Made by a program: the position numbers and the translations under genes. From Ectopseudomonas mendocina (GTDB lineage: Bacteria; Pseudomonadota; Gammaproteobacteria; Pseudomonadales; Pseudomonadaceae): a stretch of DNA of 37,779 nt. Shown in pieces: positions 1-7,705 of this stretch (the stretch's first letter is position 1; every line of letters begins with the position of its first letter). The stretch covers positions 1-37,779 of the forward strand of contig NZ_VRYE01000114.1 in the NCBI RefSeq assembly GCF_008041835.1. The letters are read 5' to 3'. The notes beneath the pieces were generated by a model. That model worked only from the letters and a program-made list of their open reading frames with translations. It was not told the DNA's origin and did no database searches.

Positions 1-20
1 CCATTGCTCCCCAAACCCCA
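1..20. repeat. 20-bp direct repeat, copy 1 (possible IS end)
   Basis: The first 20 bases of the window (CCATTGCTCCCCAAACCCCA) recur exactly, in the same orientation, at 19683-19702. The bases after the two copies differ (GGTACTG here, ATGCTCT there), so identity stops at the right edge of the repeat. This is what two copies of one mobile-element end in different targets would look like. What lies left of copy 1 is outside the window. Confidence 0.6.
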
Positions 21-230
21 GGTACTGTAAAATAGAAGAGTGAGCACTTGATTTGCTGGTGCTTTCAAACAACGGTGTTGTTTTTTTAACAGCCGAACTG
101 GAAAGGGAGGCTGAGCTGCTCAGTGATCACTTTATCCGTTGGCTGATTTACGCCGGCATGTTCGCTACAGGCACTGAACGACAACGCAGATGGTATGGTC
201 TGTGCGTTCTGACTCGTCAAGGATCGGCCA

Positions 231-1076
231 ATGGATCGTTTGTCTAATTTGCTCTCGCGGTTCGGCGTGCGGGCCAATCTGTTCTATGACGGCGACCTAT
301 GCGGCTCTGCATCTTACGATGGCGCCGAGCGGCGAGGTTATATCCATCTGCTTCAGGCCGGCAGCGTGACGTTGCTTGGTCCCGATCGCAAGGATTTGCA
401 GCTCACTCGCCCTAGCTTGATTTTTATGCCACGCCCCGCCAAGCATCAATTGTTTGCGGGTGAGTCCGATGGCGCAAAGTTGTTGTGTGCTTCCATGGAG
501 TTTGAGGGCGGAATTGATAATCCTTTGTCGGCTTCATTACCGGACTGTTTGGTGCTCGCACTCGATGATCTGCCCATGCTGGCAGACACGTTGGAGTGGA
601 TGTTTGCCGAGGCGGCAAATGTGCATTGTGGAAGGGAAGCCGCGCTTGAGCGCTTATTTGAGCTCCTAATCATTCTGTTGCTCCGTTACCTGCTCGATCA
701 TCACCAGTTGCGCACCGGAATGATGGCTGGACTGGCCGACATGCGGCTTGCCCGATCGCTTTTACAGATGCACAACTCCCCGGAACATGCCTGGTCAATA
801 GCAGAGCTGGCCAGTGAGTCAAATATGTCACGCGCTGCGTATGCCGTGCATTTCAAGAGTGTCATCGGACAGACGCCTGCTGATTATTTGTTGAGTTGGC
901 GAGTTAGCCTGGCTCAGAAGCTGATGCGAGAAGGGCGCTCGATTACGCTGATTGCAGCTCAAGTCGGCTACGAAAGTCCTTCGGCGCTGTCTCGCGCATT
1001 TAGACGCAAGACGGGGTTGAGCCCTCGTGACTGGTTGAAAGATCTGGCGGGGGAAAATGATGGCAAAAAGGCCTAA
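231..1076 (+). CDS. AraC-family transcriptional regulator, RclR-like
   Basis: A 281-residue cytoplasmic DNA-binding regulator. Residues 1-150 look like the cupin-type sensor domain of AraC proteins. Residues about 165-272 are the double helix-turn-helix domain, with the family pattern IAELASESNMSRAAYAVHFK and a second helix around GYESPSALSRAFRRKTG. E. coli RclR senses reactive chlorine through Cys21 and Cys89; this protein has cysteines at 24 (in DLCGSA) and 86 (in LLCASME), close to those positions. It is convergent with a DUF417 gene, the RclC/YkgB family that RclR controls in E. coli. The ATG at 231 follows an AAGGA motif. AraC membership is secure; the RclR role is inferred from cysteine placement and the neighbour. 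Confidence 0.9.
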   Translation: MDRLSNLLSRFGVRANLFYDGDLCGSASYDGAERRGYIHLLQAGSVTLLGPDRKDLQLTRPSLIFMPRPAKHQLFAGESDGAKLLCASMEFEGGIDNPLSASLPDCLVLALDDLPMLADTLEWMFAEAANVHCGREAALERLFELLIILLLRYLLDHHQLRTGMMAGLADMRLARSLLQMHNSPEHAWSIAELASESNMSRAAYAVHFKSVIGQTPADYLLSWRVSLAQKLMREGRSITLIAAQVGYESPSALSRAFRRKTGLSPRDWLKDLAGENDGKKA

Positions 1077-1091
1077 GGCATTACTGCCTTA
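1074..1091. terminator. Hairpin between convergent genes
   Basis: TAAGGCA and TGCCTTA form a perfect 7-bp stem with a TTAC loop. The stem begins in the stop codon of the AraC gene and lies 14 bases from the stop of the convergent DUF417 gene. On the minus strand the stem is followed a few bases on by five T, so it could end the DUF417 transcript. The plus-strand side has no T-run. Confidence 0.5.
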
Positions 1092-1105
1092 AGCCATTGA
1101 AAAAA

Positions 1106-1624
1106 TTATGCATTAATTTTACGTTTTTCCAGTTCAACCAGCGAATGGCCTGCCACAAATATCGAAACAGCAAGCAACCCTAAGTCTTTAAGCAGAAACT
1201 GACCTGGCGCAACGGAAATCGCCGGAAACCCTAAACTAGGCTCAATGACGCCCGGAGTGGAAAACATAAAGCTAAGGGTTGTGAAGAACAGGCCTGCAGA
1301 CAGAGCGCCTCCTACCACGGATAGTTTGGGCGACAGCATGCGGCCTGCGATCAGAGTGCCGATCGAAATCTCTAGTATGCCGAGCAGGCTGGAGAACATG
1401 TCGACCGAAAAAATGCTATACACCCATCCCAAAAGCGGGCTGTTGCTCACCAGTGGAACCAGGCCCTCGGCCTCGTAGTGGGTAAATTTCATGCCGCCGA
1501 ACCAGAAGTAAATAATAGCGAGAGCCAAGTACGCGCCATAGATACCTAGCCCCATAGTTTTGGTTCCAAGCGTTAAGTGGGCCTGTACGCTGGACTTCGA
1601 GTTTTCAATGCCTATGGTTTTCAT
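1106..1624 (-). CDS. DUF417 (RclC/YkgB-type) inner-membrane protein
   Basis: A 172-residue hydrophobic protein with about four membrane segments. The pattern FWFGGMKFTHYEAEGLVPLV followed by NSPLLGW (residues 41-67) is typical of DUF417. In E. coli the family member RclC belongs to the reactive-chlorine regulon. The biochemical function is unknown. An AraC regulator with RclR-like cysteines faces it, which supports the same role here. The ATG at 1622-1624 is the only sensible start. Family assignment is firm; involvement in HOCl defence is inferred from context. Confidence 0.88.
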   Translation of the reverse strand: MKTIGIENSKSSVQAHLTLGTKTMGLGIYGAYLALAIIYFWFGGMKFTHYEAEGLVPLVSNSPLLGWVYSIFSVDMFSSLLGILEISIGTLIAGRMLSPKLSVVGGALSAGLFFTTLSFMFSTPGVIEPSLGFPAISVAPGQFLLKDLGLLAVSIFVAGHSLVELEKRKINA

Positions 1625-2354
1625 GTCTGAGCTTCCAGTAGTGAGTGAGAGTGTGTTGGCTGCCGAACGCCGTATGCGTTGGCGATGAGATGATTATGGC
1701 TGGCATCTCTAATCAAGAGGCATCAGAAAGTATTGATTTCAGTGCAGATCGTCTTGGGCGGTGCAATTCGCGATGAAGGGATCGCCGTGGAGAGCGATGA
1801 GTGCACTATTTCGATAAAGGAGTCGTTTTACATAGGTCGATGAAGCGCGTTGCGGCATCGCCTACTGTCATTTCTCAAATCTGACTATGGGGCTTGGGGC
1901 GAAGGGCGGCACTGACTAGGCTTAGAACAGCTACCAACTAGCCGCGCGGCCGCGATGCACAAAGAATGGTAACTGAGCCGTGAGTGCGGTGGGCGCCCGC
2001 ATTTATTTCCAAACCCTACAGATACATCGATCTTCGACTTCAACCGGGCAGATAGCTGTTGCAGCAAGCCTATCAATCGACTTTGACGTGTTAAAGAGGA
2101 TAGGTTTTCCAGGGTTGGGGAACAGCATGCCCTGCAGAACGACACACGTCACTTTTGTTAAATTAATAAGCTAGCTACCTATTGGGCATAACCTTGCAAT
2201 TTGCTTCAATTTACGCACATGCACTTGCGACCTCAAAATGCAACGTAAGCCCCGAATATCTCCATTATTGTCGCCGCCAGCCTTAGTTACAGCTGCTATG
2301 ATGAATGAGATCGAAAACTGAAATCCCCCACTAGAATTGTTGACTGGAGTCAAA
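1625..2354. other. Intergenic region, no supported gene
   Basis: About 730 bases between the DUF417 start and sdhC. Open frames here are short, lack ribosome-binding sites and do not resemble known proteins. The last 200 bases are AT-richer and probably carry the promoter of the sdhC-like gene; I cannot place its -35 and -10 with confidence. Confidence 0.5.
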
Positions 2355-2729
2355 ATGAATAAAAAGCGGCCGGTTAATCTTGATATTCGAACCATTCAGC
2401 TTCCTCTCACGGCGCTTACATCGATTCTGCACCGGATTTCAGGAATTATGCTCTTTATTTTTCTGGGACTGATACTGTATATGCTGAGCAAATCGTTGGA
2501 GTCAGAAAAGGGTTTTAATGAAGTCAAGGAGATTTTTTCTTCACCTTTCGGCAAAGTTAGTTTCTGGTTGGTATACTCTTCATTTATTTATCATCTCGTA
2601 GCCGGAATTCGACACCTAGTTATGGATGTGGGTGTTGGTCATACTTTGAAAGGCAGCAATCGCGCCTCTACTATTGTTTTAGTAGTGTCGGGTGTTTTAA
2701 TGGTTGCTGGCGCCGTATGGATTTGGTAG
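2355..2729 (+). CDS. sdhC: Solitary succinate dehydrogenase cytochrome b556 subunit (SdhC)
   Basis: A 124-residue membrane anchor subunit of complex II, with three membrane helices. The N-terminal RPVNLD motif and the TSILHRISG motif match SdhC. By alignment from memory with E. coli SdhC, the quinone-site Ser27/Arg31 correspond to S23/R27 here and the haem ligand His84 to H80 in YHLVAGIRHLVMD. The ATG at 2355 follows GGAGT at a normal distance; an upstream in-frame start at 2337 lacks that. No sdhD, sdhA or sdhB follows, although the genes are normally an sdhCDAB operon. The gene is AT-richer than the block to its right. The key residues are kept, so it may replace the chromosomal SdhC in the complex, for example to evade a complex-II inhibitor. 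That role is a guess. Confidence 0.9.
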   Translation: MNKKRPVNLDIRTIQLPLTALTSILHRISGIMLFIFLGLILYMLSKSLESEKGFNEVKEIFSSPFGKVSFWLVYSSFIYHLVAGIRHLVMDVGVGHTLKGSNRASTIVLVVSGVLMVAGAVWIW

Positions 2730-2754
2730 CTGTGGAGTCGTAATGCGTATTTAC

Positions 2755-2773
2755 AAGGACTAAAAGCGTCCTT
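2755..2773 (+). terminator. Possible terminator after sdhC
   Basis: AAGGAC and GTCCTT form a 6-bp stem with a 7-base loop, 26 bases after the sdhC stop. There is no strong T-run after it, so this is only a candidate. Confidence 0.3.
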
Positions 2774-3589
2774 TAAAGCTAACTTACGAAAGTATTTATA
2801 ATCGACGGTTCACGCTTAAACGGTTGAATCCTTTCGGGCTTCCGAATAGCTGTTAGCTGAAAGCTATCATGAGCTAAGTTTTCTGTGCATCATCAAATGT
2901 GTTAATGGGAGCGCCATAGTACTAGGTACAAATATGGCTCTAGGACAATGTTAGATGTTTTGGATTTTGAGGCGGATCGCTCTTATCGAAGATCGTCTAA
3001 TTCGCTCTGAAGCGCAGGTTTTTTGAAACTATCACCTGGTTGGCACACTGTGCGAATCAACATCAGATATGAGAAAGCCAATCAGGTGAACACTACCCTC
3101 GAGGGCTCATCTGTCCAGTTAAAGCCTCGAGTCTTTCTGGGTGCGCAAAAGACAAGAAGGTTATATGGGAAAATTATGAGGCCTGGATACCATGCGTCAT
3201 GGGCGTGCCGATGCTGTGAGTGACAGAGCGAGAAGCAAGTGAAAGTCCCTGAAGTAGGGGCGGGATGCGCCCGAGTGGCATTTTTTGTCTTAAGGTAGAT
3301 CGCGTAGCTGTTCTTCAGAATAATCTTCAGAGCGTTGACGACAGCCATCGCTGTGCATTCCTCAAGAATAGAATGTGTCGGAAGGGTGGCGTCATTGGTG
3401 TTAGTCATCGCTTAGGATTTCTCAATCTGGCTTACACGGGCGCCTGTACCGATATCCCCGCGGATGGCGACGTATCGATGTTGAATTCCTCGCCAGACGA
3501 AGTGCAATGAGCTGCGGCTATAGGCTTGCGCAGCCTTAGATAGCCGGCCGTCGCAGGCGCGCCGGTTGGCCGGGATCTTCTTCTGCCCG
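2774..3589. other. Intergenic region with structured remnants, no supported gene
   Basis: About 800 bases without a credible coding frame. A nested inverted repeat lies at 2913-2938 (GCCATA pairs with TATGGC, with GTAC repeated inside). A stretch at 3215-3282 resembles the 5' part of a group II intron. The remainder shows nothing I recognise. The region forms the border between the sdhC block and the GC-rich block that starts at 3590. Confidence 0.45.
3215..3282 (+). other. Possible 5' fragment of a group II intron
   Basis: The stretch begins GTGAGTGACAG and continues with AGCAAGTGAAAGTCC and GGGGCGGGATGCGCCC, with two small hairpins. This reminds me of the 5' domain I of bacterial group II introns, which start GUGYG. 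No reverse transcriptase or domain V is nearby, so at most a dead fragment remains. The assignment rests on memory of the pattern. Confidence 0.25.
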
Positions 3590-3865
3590 TCAGGTGTCCG
3601 GTCGGAACTCCAGCACGAACGCTACGACCTTTTCGGCGGACATTTCGCACGGCTTCAACAATGTCCTATCTGATGTAACGCGGAAGAGGTTGAAGCTGAC
3701 AATGTCAGTCCCGTCCAACTCCCTGGCGAACAGACTGTTGCGACGTCCGTCCCCAGATCGCCGGACGATCAAGCTGAAACGCCGGCCTTCATAAGTCCCT
3801 TCTCTGTATCCCTCCGCAAGCTTCGCGAAAGCGGTATCGAACTCGGAATGCTCCATGTCATCCAT
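3590..3865 (-). CDS. Conserved hypothetical protein, 91 aa
   Basis: A small soluble protein of unknown function. Its central part, with the motifs RRFSLIVRRSGDGRR, DIVSFNLFR and LKPCEMS, resembles short hypothetical proteins that I associate with rhizobia and sphingomonads. It has no membrane segment or signal peptide. Starts are possible at 3865 and 3856 (ATG); the second is better spaced from AAGGA. It is the last gene of the minus-strand block, downstream of DUF427 and glutaredoxin. No function can be assigned. Confidence 0.65.
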   Translation of the reverse strand: MDDMEHSEFDTAFAKLAEGYREGTYEGRRFSLIVRRSGDGRRNSLFARELDGTDIVSFNLFRVTSDRTLLKPCEMSAEKVVAFVLEFRPDT

Positions 3866-4025
3866 CCTTATTGATAGAACAGAGGCGCGGCGGGTGCGAG
3901 ACCGCCAGTGCCGGGTCGCGCTAAGGTGCCGGGCAGATTCCTGCAGCCGACGAGGCCCGGGGTGGGCAGGATAATTGAGATGTCGGCGCCCGCATGGCTA
4001 TCAGCGAAGTCGTCCGTCCAGTCTG

Positions 4026-4307
4026 CTAGGCAACGTCCACGCCTTTCCAGAAAGCGATGTAATCCCGGATACCCTCGGCATCCGGAGTGGGGGCGGGATA
4101 GGTCCAAGCGGCGTTCACGTTGAGCGCGTCACCCGCGCGAACATGAAAGAAGCGCGCGGCGCCTTTGATCGGACAGACAGATGTGTGCGGGCTCATCTCA
4201 AGCAGGCTCAGGTCGACTCCTGACGGTGGGAAGTAGTGATTTCCCTCGACGATGACTGTTTCGTCGCTTGTGGCGATAGTAGTGTCTTTCCAGATGGCTG
4301 AGACCAA
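4026..4307 (-). CDS. DUF427 domain protein
   Basis: A 93-residue protein spanning the whole DUF427 domain. It shows the typical core: IVEGNHYFP, the CPIKGAARFF segment, the AAWTYPAPTPDAEGI stretch and a C-terminal FWKGVDV. The family has a small beta fold and no established activity. The start is a TTG at 4307, decided by a strong AAGGAG seven bases upstream; no ATG exists near the N-terminus. It lies between the glutaredoxin gene and the 91-aa hypothetical gene, probably in one transcript. Confidence 0.85.
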   Translation of the reverse strand: MVSAIWKDTTIATSDETVIVEGNHYFPPSGVDLSLLEMSPHTSVCPIKGAARFFHVRAGDALNVNAAWTYPAPTPDAEGIRDYIAFWKGVDVA

Positions 4308-4374
4308 CGGACTCTCCTTTTGTATTCATCAACCGGCGAAGGCTCGCGGGCTGGCTGCCCCAAGCCGCACCTCC

Positions 4375-4647
4375 TCAGGTGGCAGGCGGGTTGCGCCCGA
4401 GAAGTTTGTCGAGCTCGCCTCTGACATCGAGCGCGAATAGCTCATCGGAGCCACCGATAAGGGTGCCATTGATGAAGATCTGCGGCACGGAGCTTCGCCC
4501 CGACGCTTCCGCCATGGCCTGCCGGTGAGCCGGATCCGCCTCAATATCGAGCTCCTTCCATCGCACGCCCTTTTCCTTGAGGAGCGCCTTCGCTCGGCGG
4601 CAGAACGGGCACCAATTCGTGGTGTACAGCAATACATCAGTTGTCAT
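4375..4647 (-). CDS. grxC: Glutaredoxin (GrxC type)
   Basis: A 90-residue dithiol glutaredoxin. The active site CPFC is at residues 13-16, the cis-proline lies in SVPQIFING and the glutathione-binding GGSDEL follows. Length and motifs match bacterial glutaredoxin 3. It would reduce mixed disulfides with glutathione and could serve as electron donor to the one-cysteine MsrB encoded about 8 kb away. The ATG at 4645-4647 follows CGGAGAT. A 3' remnant of an unidentified reading frame overlaps its start. Confidence 0.93.
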   Translation of the reverse strand: MTTDVLLYTTNWCPFCRRAKALLKEKGVRWKELDIEADPAHRQAMAEASGRSSVPQIFINGTLIGGSDELFALDVRGELDKLLGRNPPAT

Positions 4648-5100
4648 ATTGCATCTCCGGCAGTTGCACGCGGATCGCTGTCATGGCGTTGATCTCCAAT
4701 TCGCGGCGTTCAAAGATGGCGACTGCACCTTGGCCGACATCGGAGCAGATGCTGACGATTGGCCGCTATCCAGGCGACATGGCCCAAAGTGCTTTCACCG
4801 CCAGGCAGAGGCCGCACGCGCCTCCTGTAGCGCCGAGCCGATGCTCTAAGGTAACCGAGCCTCGATTGGGACGGAAGCGGTCCCGCTCGAATCGCCCATC
4901 ATGCTGGTCGAGCATATCAGGACGACGGATAGTGCAGGAACTTTCAAATTGAGCTTGATGTCGAGCCAGGTATCGCGAGCGAAGGCGTTCTAGAGGCCGG
5001 GGGGTACGAAGACTGTGTTCGGCAAAACGGTTCACGTTGATCGCCAAAGCTTCCCAGGGCGCACGTCTACGATCGGCGCGACGTGAGATAGCTCGCGCCG
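4648..5100. other. Degenerate coding region upstream of glutaredoxin
   Basis: On the minus strand this stretch looks like a decayed gene. A plausible 3' end (IVSICSDVGQGAVAIFERRE and on) runs into the glutaredoxin start and stops at TGA within it, by overlap. Further upstream the protein-like character moves between frames and meets stops: one frame carries DTWLDIKLNLKVPA with an internal TAG, another is open at 4766-5047. I do not recognise the family. It may be a frameshifted remnant of a member of the same operon. Confidence 0.4.
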
Positions 5101-5847
5101 CTAGCCCCCGTAGCGCTCCGTCTTGATGATGGAGGCGTCCAAGCCCGCCAGCAGCGCGCTATCGGTTGCGATGTTGACGAATCCGTTAGACCCGCAGACG
5201 AACACTTGCGTCGGCTTTCCCTGAAGCCTGGTTAGAATTTCTTGGACCATCATGCCGTCGATCCGTCGCGCAAAGTCCGATGCGCGAACCGGTTTCTCGC
5301 GCGTAATCGCGAGCGCCAGGACGAACGCCGGATCGCTGATTTCGATGCAATGAAGTTCTTCTGAGAAGAGAACGTCCTCGGCGGTTCGTGCGGACAGGAG
5401 CAACGCTGTCGGAACGGCTTGGGCCAATGCGCGGCGCTGCCGGATCATTGCCATCAACGGCACGAGGCCGGAGCCTCCCCCGATCAACAGAACCGGATCT
5501 ATGGCAGGCTCAGGCCAAAGGAAATGGCCACCGAGCGGACCGCGAACTTCGATTTCGTCACCAATCGCCGCGATGTCGTGAAAAAACGGCGAAACTTCGG
5601 CATCCGGCATGCGCTCGATAGCTATCTCGACGATCGGGGTCGAAACTGCCGATGACGCGATCGAGTAGCTGCGCATTGCACTGTAGCCGTCGGGCGCGGT
5701 CAGCCGGATATCGACGTGCTGACCTGCGGTGTGCGCGAACGGCTTGCTCAACCGAAGGAAGAAGCTCTTGATACTCGGTGTTTGCTGGATGATGTCGTCG
5801 ATCACGCATGATTGCCACGAACGGACTTGCGCTTCGTTTTCAGTCAT
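5101..5847 (-). CDS. FAD/NAD(P)-binding ferredoxin reductase-like oxidoreductase
   Basis: A 248-residue flavoprotein of the ferredoxin-NADP reductase fold. The FAD-binding domain carries RSYSIAS (about residues 59-65) and the NAD(P) domain carries LLIGGGSGLVPLMAMIR and VFVCGSNGF. It has no 2Fe-2S domain. It should pass electrons from NAD(P)H to a partner. The partner is probably the molybdopterin protein immediately upstream, since the genes overlap by 8 bases (5840-5847), which suggests translational coupling. The ATG at 5847 is chosen because the longer frame to 5943 only re-reads the upstream gene. Pairing of such reductases with sulfite-oxidase-like proteins is a recurrent arrangement. 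Confidence 0.88.
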   Translation of the reverse strand: MTENEAQVRSWQSCVIDDIIQQTPSIKSFFLRLSKPFAHTAGQHVDIRLTAPDGYSAMRSYSIASSAVSTPIVEIAIERMPDAEVSPFFHDIAAIGDEIEVRGPLGGHFLWPEPAIDPVLLIGGGSGLVPLMAMIRQRRALAQAVPTALLLSARTAEDVLFSEELHCIEISDPAFVLALAITREKPVRASDFARRIDGMMVQEILTRLQGKPTQVFVCGSNGFVNIATDSALLAGLDASIIKTERYGG

Positions 5848-6442
5848 GGGTGTATCGTTGTTCGCGCCACGGATCGCCGTAGATGTGATAGCCGTGCAGC
5901 TCCCAAAAGCCGGCCTCGTCACGCGTCGTGAATTGCAGCGCATTCACCCATTTGGCGGATTTCCAGAAGTAAAGGTGCGGCACTAGAAGACGCGCCGGCC
6001 CCCCATGATCGCGGGAAAGTGGCTTGCCCGCATAACTGAGGGCGACCATCGCTTTCCCGGAAAGCAGATCCGTCAGAGGGACGTTTGTCGAATAATTATC
6101 GTAGCAGTGCGCCAAGACGAAATCGGTAGGCCGATCAAGCTCTGCATCTGCAAGGATGTCTTCAATGAGTACACCCTCCCAAACGGTATCCAGTTTGGAC
6201 CAAGAGGTGACGCAGTGAATATCCTTTGTCACCTGGGTCTTTGGTAGAGTGTTGAATTCGCCCCAATTCCACGTTTTGACGGGCTTCGGACCAATTTTGA
6301 CTGTGAATTTCCAGTCGGAGGGCTCTACCCTCGGCGTAGGGCCGGCCGACAGAACAGGGAAATCCTCCACCAGATGCTGACCTGGCGGAATCCGATCGGA
6401 CTGGTCGCCTGAACCGCGACCGGTGAAACCTCTGGTGACCAT
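5840..6442 (-). CDS. Sulfite oxidase-like molybdopterin oxidoreductase
   Basis: A 200-residue protein of the sulfite oxidase/YedY molybdopterin fold. The Mo-coordinating cysteine is C77 in DIHCVTSWSKLD. Conserved RDHGGPARLLVPHLYFWKSAKWV follows further on, split here only by the family loop. The family oxidises or reduces small oxygen-sulfur groups; the relative MsrP repairs methionine sulfoxide and responds to HOCl. Unlike MsrP it has no Tat signal, so it should be cytoplasmic. The ATG at 6442 has GAGGGG five bases upstream; an alternative ATG at 6487 has no such site. The substrate is unknown; sulfoxide reduction is an inference from family and neighbours. Confidence 0.88.
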   Translation of the reverse strand: MVTRGFTGRGSGDQSDRIPPGQHLVEDFPVLSAGPTPRVEPSDWKFTVKIGPKPVKTWNWGEFNTLPKTQVTKDIHCVTSWSKLDTVWEGVLIEDILADAELDRPTDFVLAHCYDNYSTNVPLTDLLSGKAMVALSYAGKPLSRDHGGPARLLVPHLYFWKSAKWVNALQFTTRDEAGFWELHGYHIYGDPWREQRYTHD

Positions 6443-6909
6443 AGTGACCCCTCTTGCTCGATACGGCAGACCGAAGCCGGCCTTCATTTCAGTACTCTGC
6501 GTAAAGCATTTGCCCGCACATCCGCCGAATAAGCCAATCGACTAAAAATCAGATACAGATGCTCTATCATCGTAAAAAATCGCGTATCGAACATAGCGTC
6601 AGGCCAGCATGATTCCCAATACCCAATGGCTATAGGGTAGATAACCCCAAGGCTGCGTACGCTGATCTGCGGTATGCGGAGCGGAAGTTGCAGGTTCGCT
6701 CTCAAACGGATGGGCAGCGTGCAAAGCTCAAGGCTCACCAGCGCATGGTTGCCCAGTTCGCGCTCGCCGGCAGCTTGAGTATATTAAGGACGAAATGTCG
6801 ATCTGATCTATTCTGGCTTCAGGAAATAGGGAAAATAAGGTCGGACGTTCGCGCACCGTCGCGACGCGCGATCATCCACTAAGCTTCTGTATCGGGGTTG
6901 GAGGATCAG
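6443..6909. other. Divergent promoter region
   Basis: About 470 bases between the divergent molybdopterin and thioredoxin-like genes. It is less GC-rich than the genes around it and holds no convincing reading frame. It must hold promoters for both directions, but I see no clear operator or sigma-70 match that I would defend. Confidence 0.45.
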
Positions 6910-7380
6910 ATGAACGAGATCGAACGACAAGCGCCTGAGCTGCGGGTGCAAAAATGGATTGGCAAAGATGGGGAAAGTATCGCGCCGTTCAAACTGTCAG
7001 ATATCGGGCCCGGCCCGAAAATCTTGTTTGCCTTCCAGCATTGGTGCCAAGGTTGCCATTTGCATGGGTTTCCGACGCTACAAAAGTTGCATGCAGCGTT
7101 GAGCTCAAAAGACGTGGGGTTCGCAGTGATCCAGACCGTCTTCGAAGGAACGCATGAGAATACCTTCGAGAAGTTGCGCGTGAACCAGCTCAAGTATGAG
7201 CTTCCTATCGTTTTCGGTCACGACGAGCAACCGACCGGCTCGCCGTTTCCAACCTTCATGGAAGACTACCGCACACGAGGAACTCCGTGGTTTACGGTTA
7301 TCGACGCTGGCGGTAGCATTGTTTTCTCGGGCTTCCATCTCGACGCGGAGCGACTAGTGAAGCAACTTGAGCAAGGTTAA
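6910..7380 (+). CDS. Thioredoxin-fold (TlpA/peroxiredoxin-like) protein
   Basis: A 156-residue thioredoxin-fold protein. The redox motif WCQGCH has cysteines at 46 and 49, and a cis-proline is visible in RGTPWFTVID. There is no signal peptide, so it is probably cytoplasmic. Such proteins reduce disulfides or peroxides. The ATG at 6910 sits five bases after GGAGGA; an upstream TTG at 6898 overlaps that site and is unlikely. It is the only plus-strand gene in the 3.6-12.8 kb block and is divergent from the Mo/FAD pair. Its role as reductant for the neighbouring repair enzymes is inferred. Confidence 0.85.
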   Translation: MNEIERQAPELRVQKWIGKDGESIAPFKLSDIGPGPKILFAFQHWCQGCHLHGFPTLQKLHAALSSKDVGFAVIQTVFEGTHENTFEKLRVNQLKYELPIVFGHDEQPTGSPFPTFMEDYRTRGTPWFTVIDAGGSIVFSGFHLDAERLVKQLEQG

Positions 7381-7389
7381 TCGTTGGAA

Positions 7390-7416
7390 GGTGGGCAATC
7401 ATCCTGATTGCCACCC
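7390..7416 (+). terminator. Hairpin after thioredoxin-like gene
   Basis: GGCAATCA and TGATTGCC form an 8-bp stem with a 3-base loop, extended by three further pairs past a bulge, 10 bases after the stop at 7380. No T-run follows, so termination is plausible but unproven. Confidence 0.4.
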
Positions 7417-7705
7417 ATCCCCTGATGCCCACTACAGGCGTTGCGCGCTGTAACTCTGTTGATCAGCGTGCGAAAACCCGGATCCGGATAGGAGGAGCGT
7501 CAACGATTGAATCAATCCGTTGGGAGAGGGCGGCTCCGCTCCGTCAGCTCGGCAATAGATAACCCATTCTCGCCGAGCAACTCTCTGATCCGATCGACGA
7601 TATGAGCCCCTAGCGCCGCTGTCTTGGTCCCCCCCACAGATTCCCAAGATGCGAGTTCACACGCCGATACCTCGTGGTCAGCGCCGAAGTGCTTCTGTCG
7701 GTATG
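7417..7705. other. Region with a weak small ORF
   Basis: On the minus strand a 65-codon frame (7512-7709) starts with GTG whose GTGA overlaps the stop of the DUF1330 gene. It contains GAHIVDRIRELLGENGLS but has no recognisable domain. The overlap hints at a small coupled gene or the head of a decayed one. I would not annotate it as a gene without comparative evidence. Confidence 0.25.

Noticed and set aside
1885..2145. 86-codon minus-strand frame in the spacer before sdhC
   Set aside because: Cys/Ser/Arg-rich, no recognisable motif and no start signal.
3868..4107. 79-codon minus-strand frame next to DUF427
   Set aside because: Overlaps the DUF427 3' end in another frame and has no ribosome-binding site or family resemblance.
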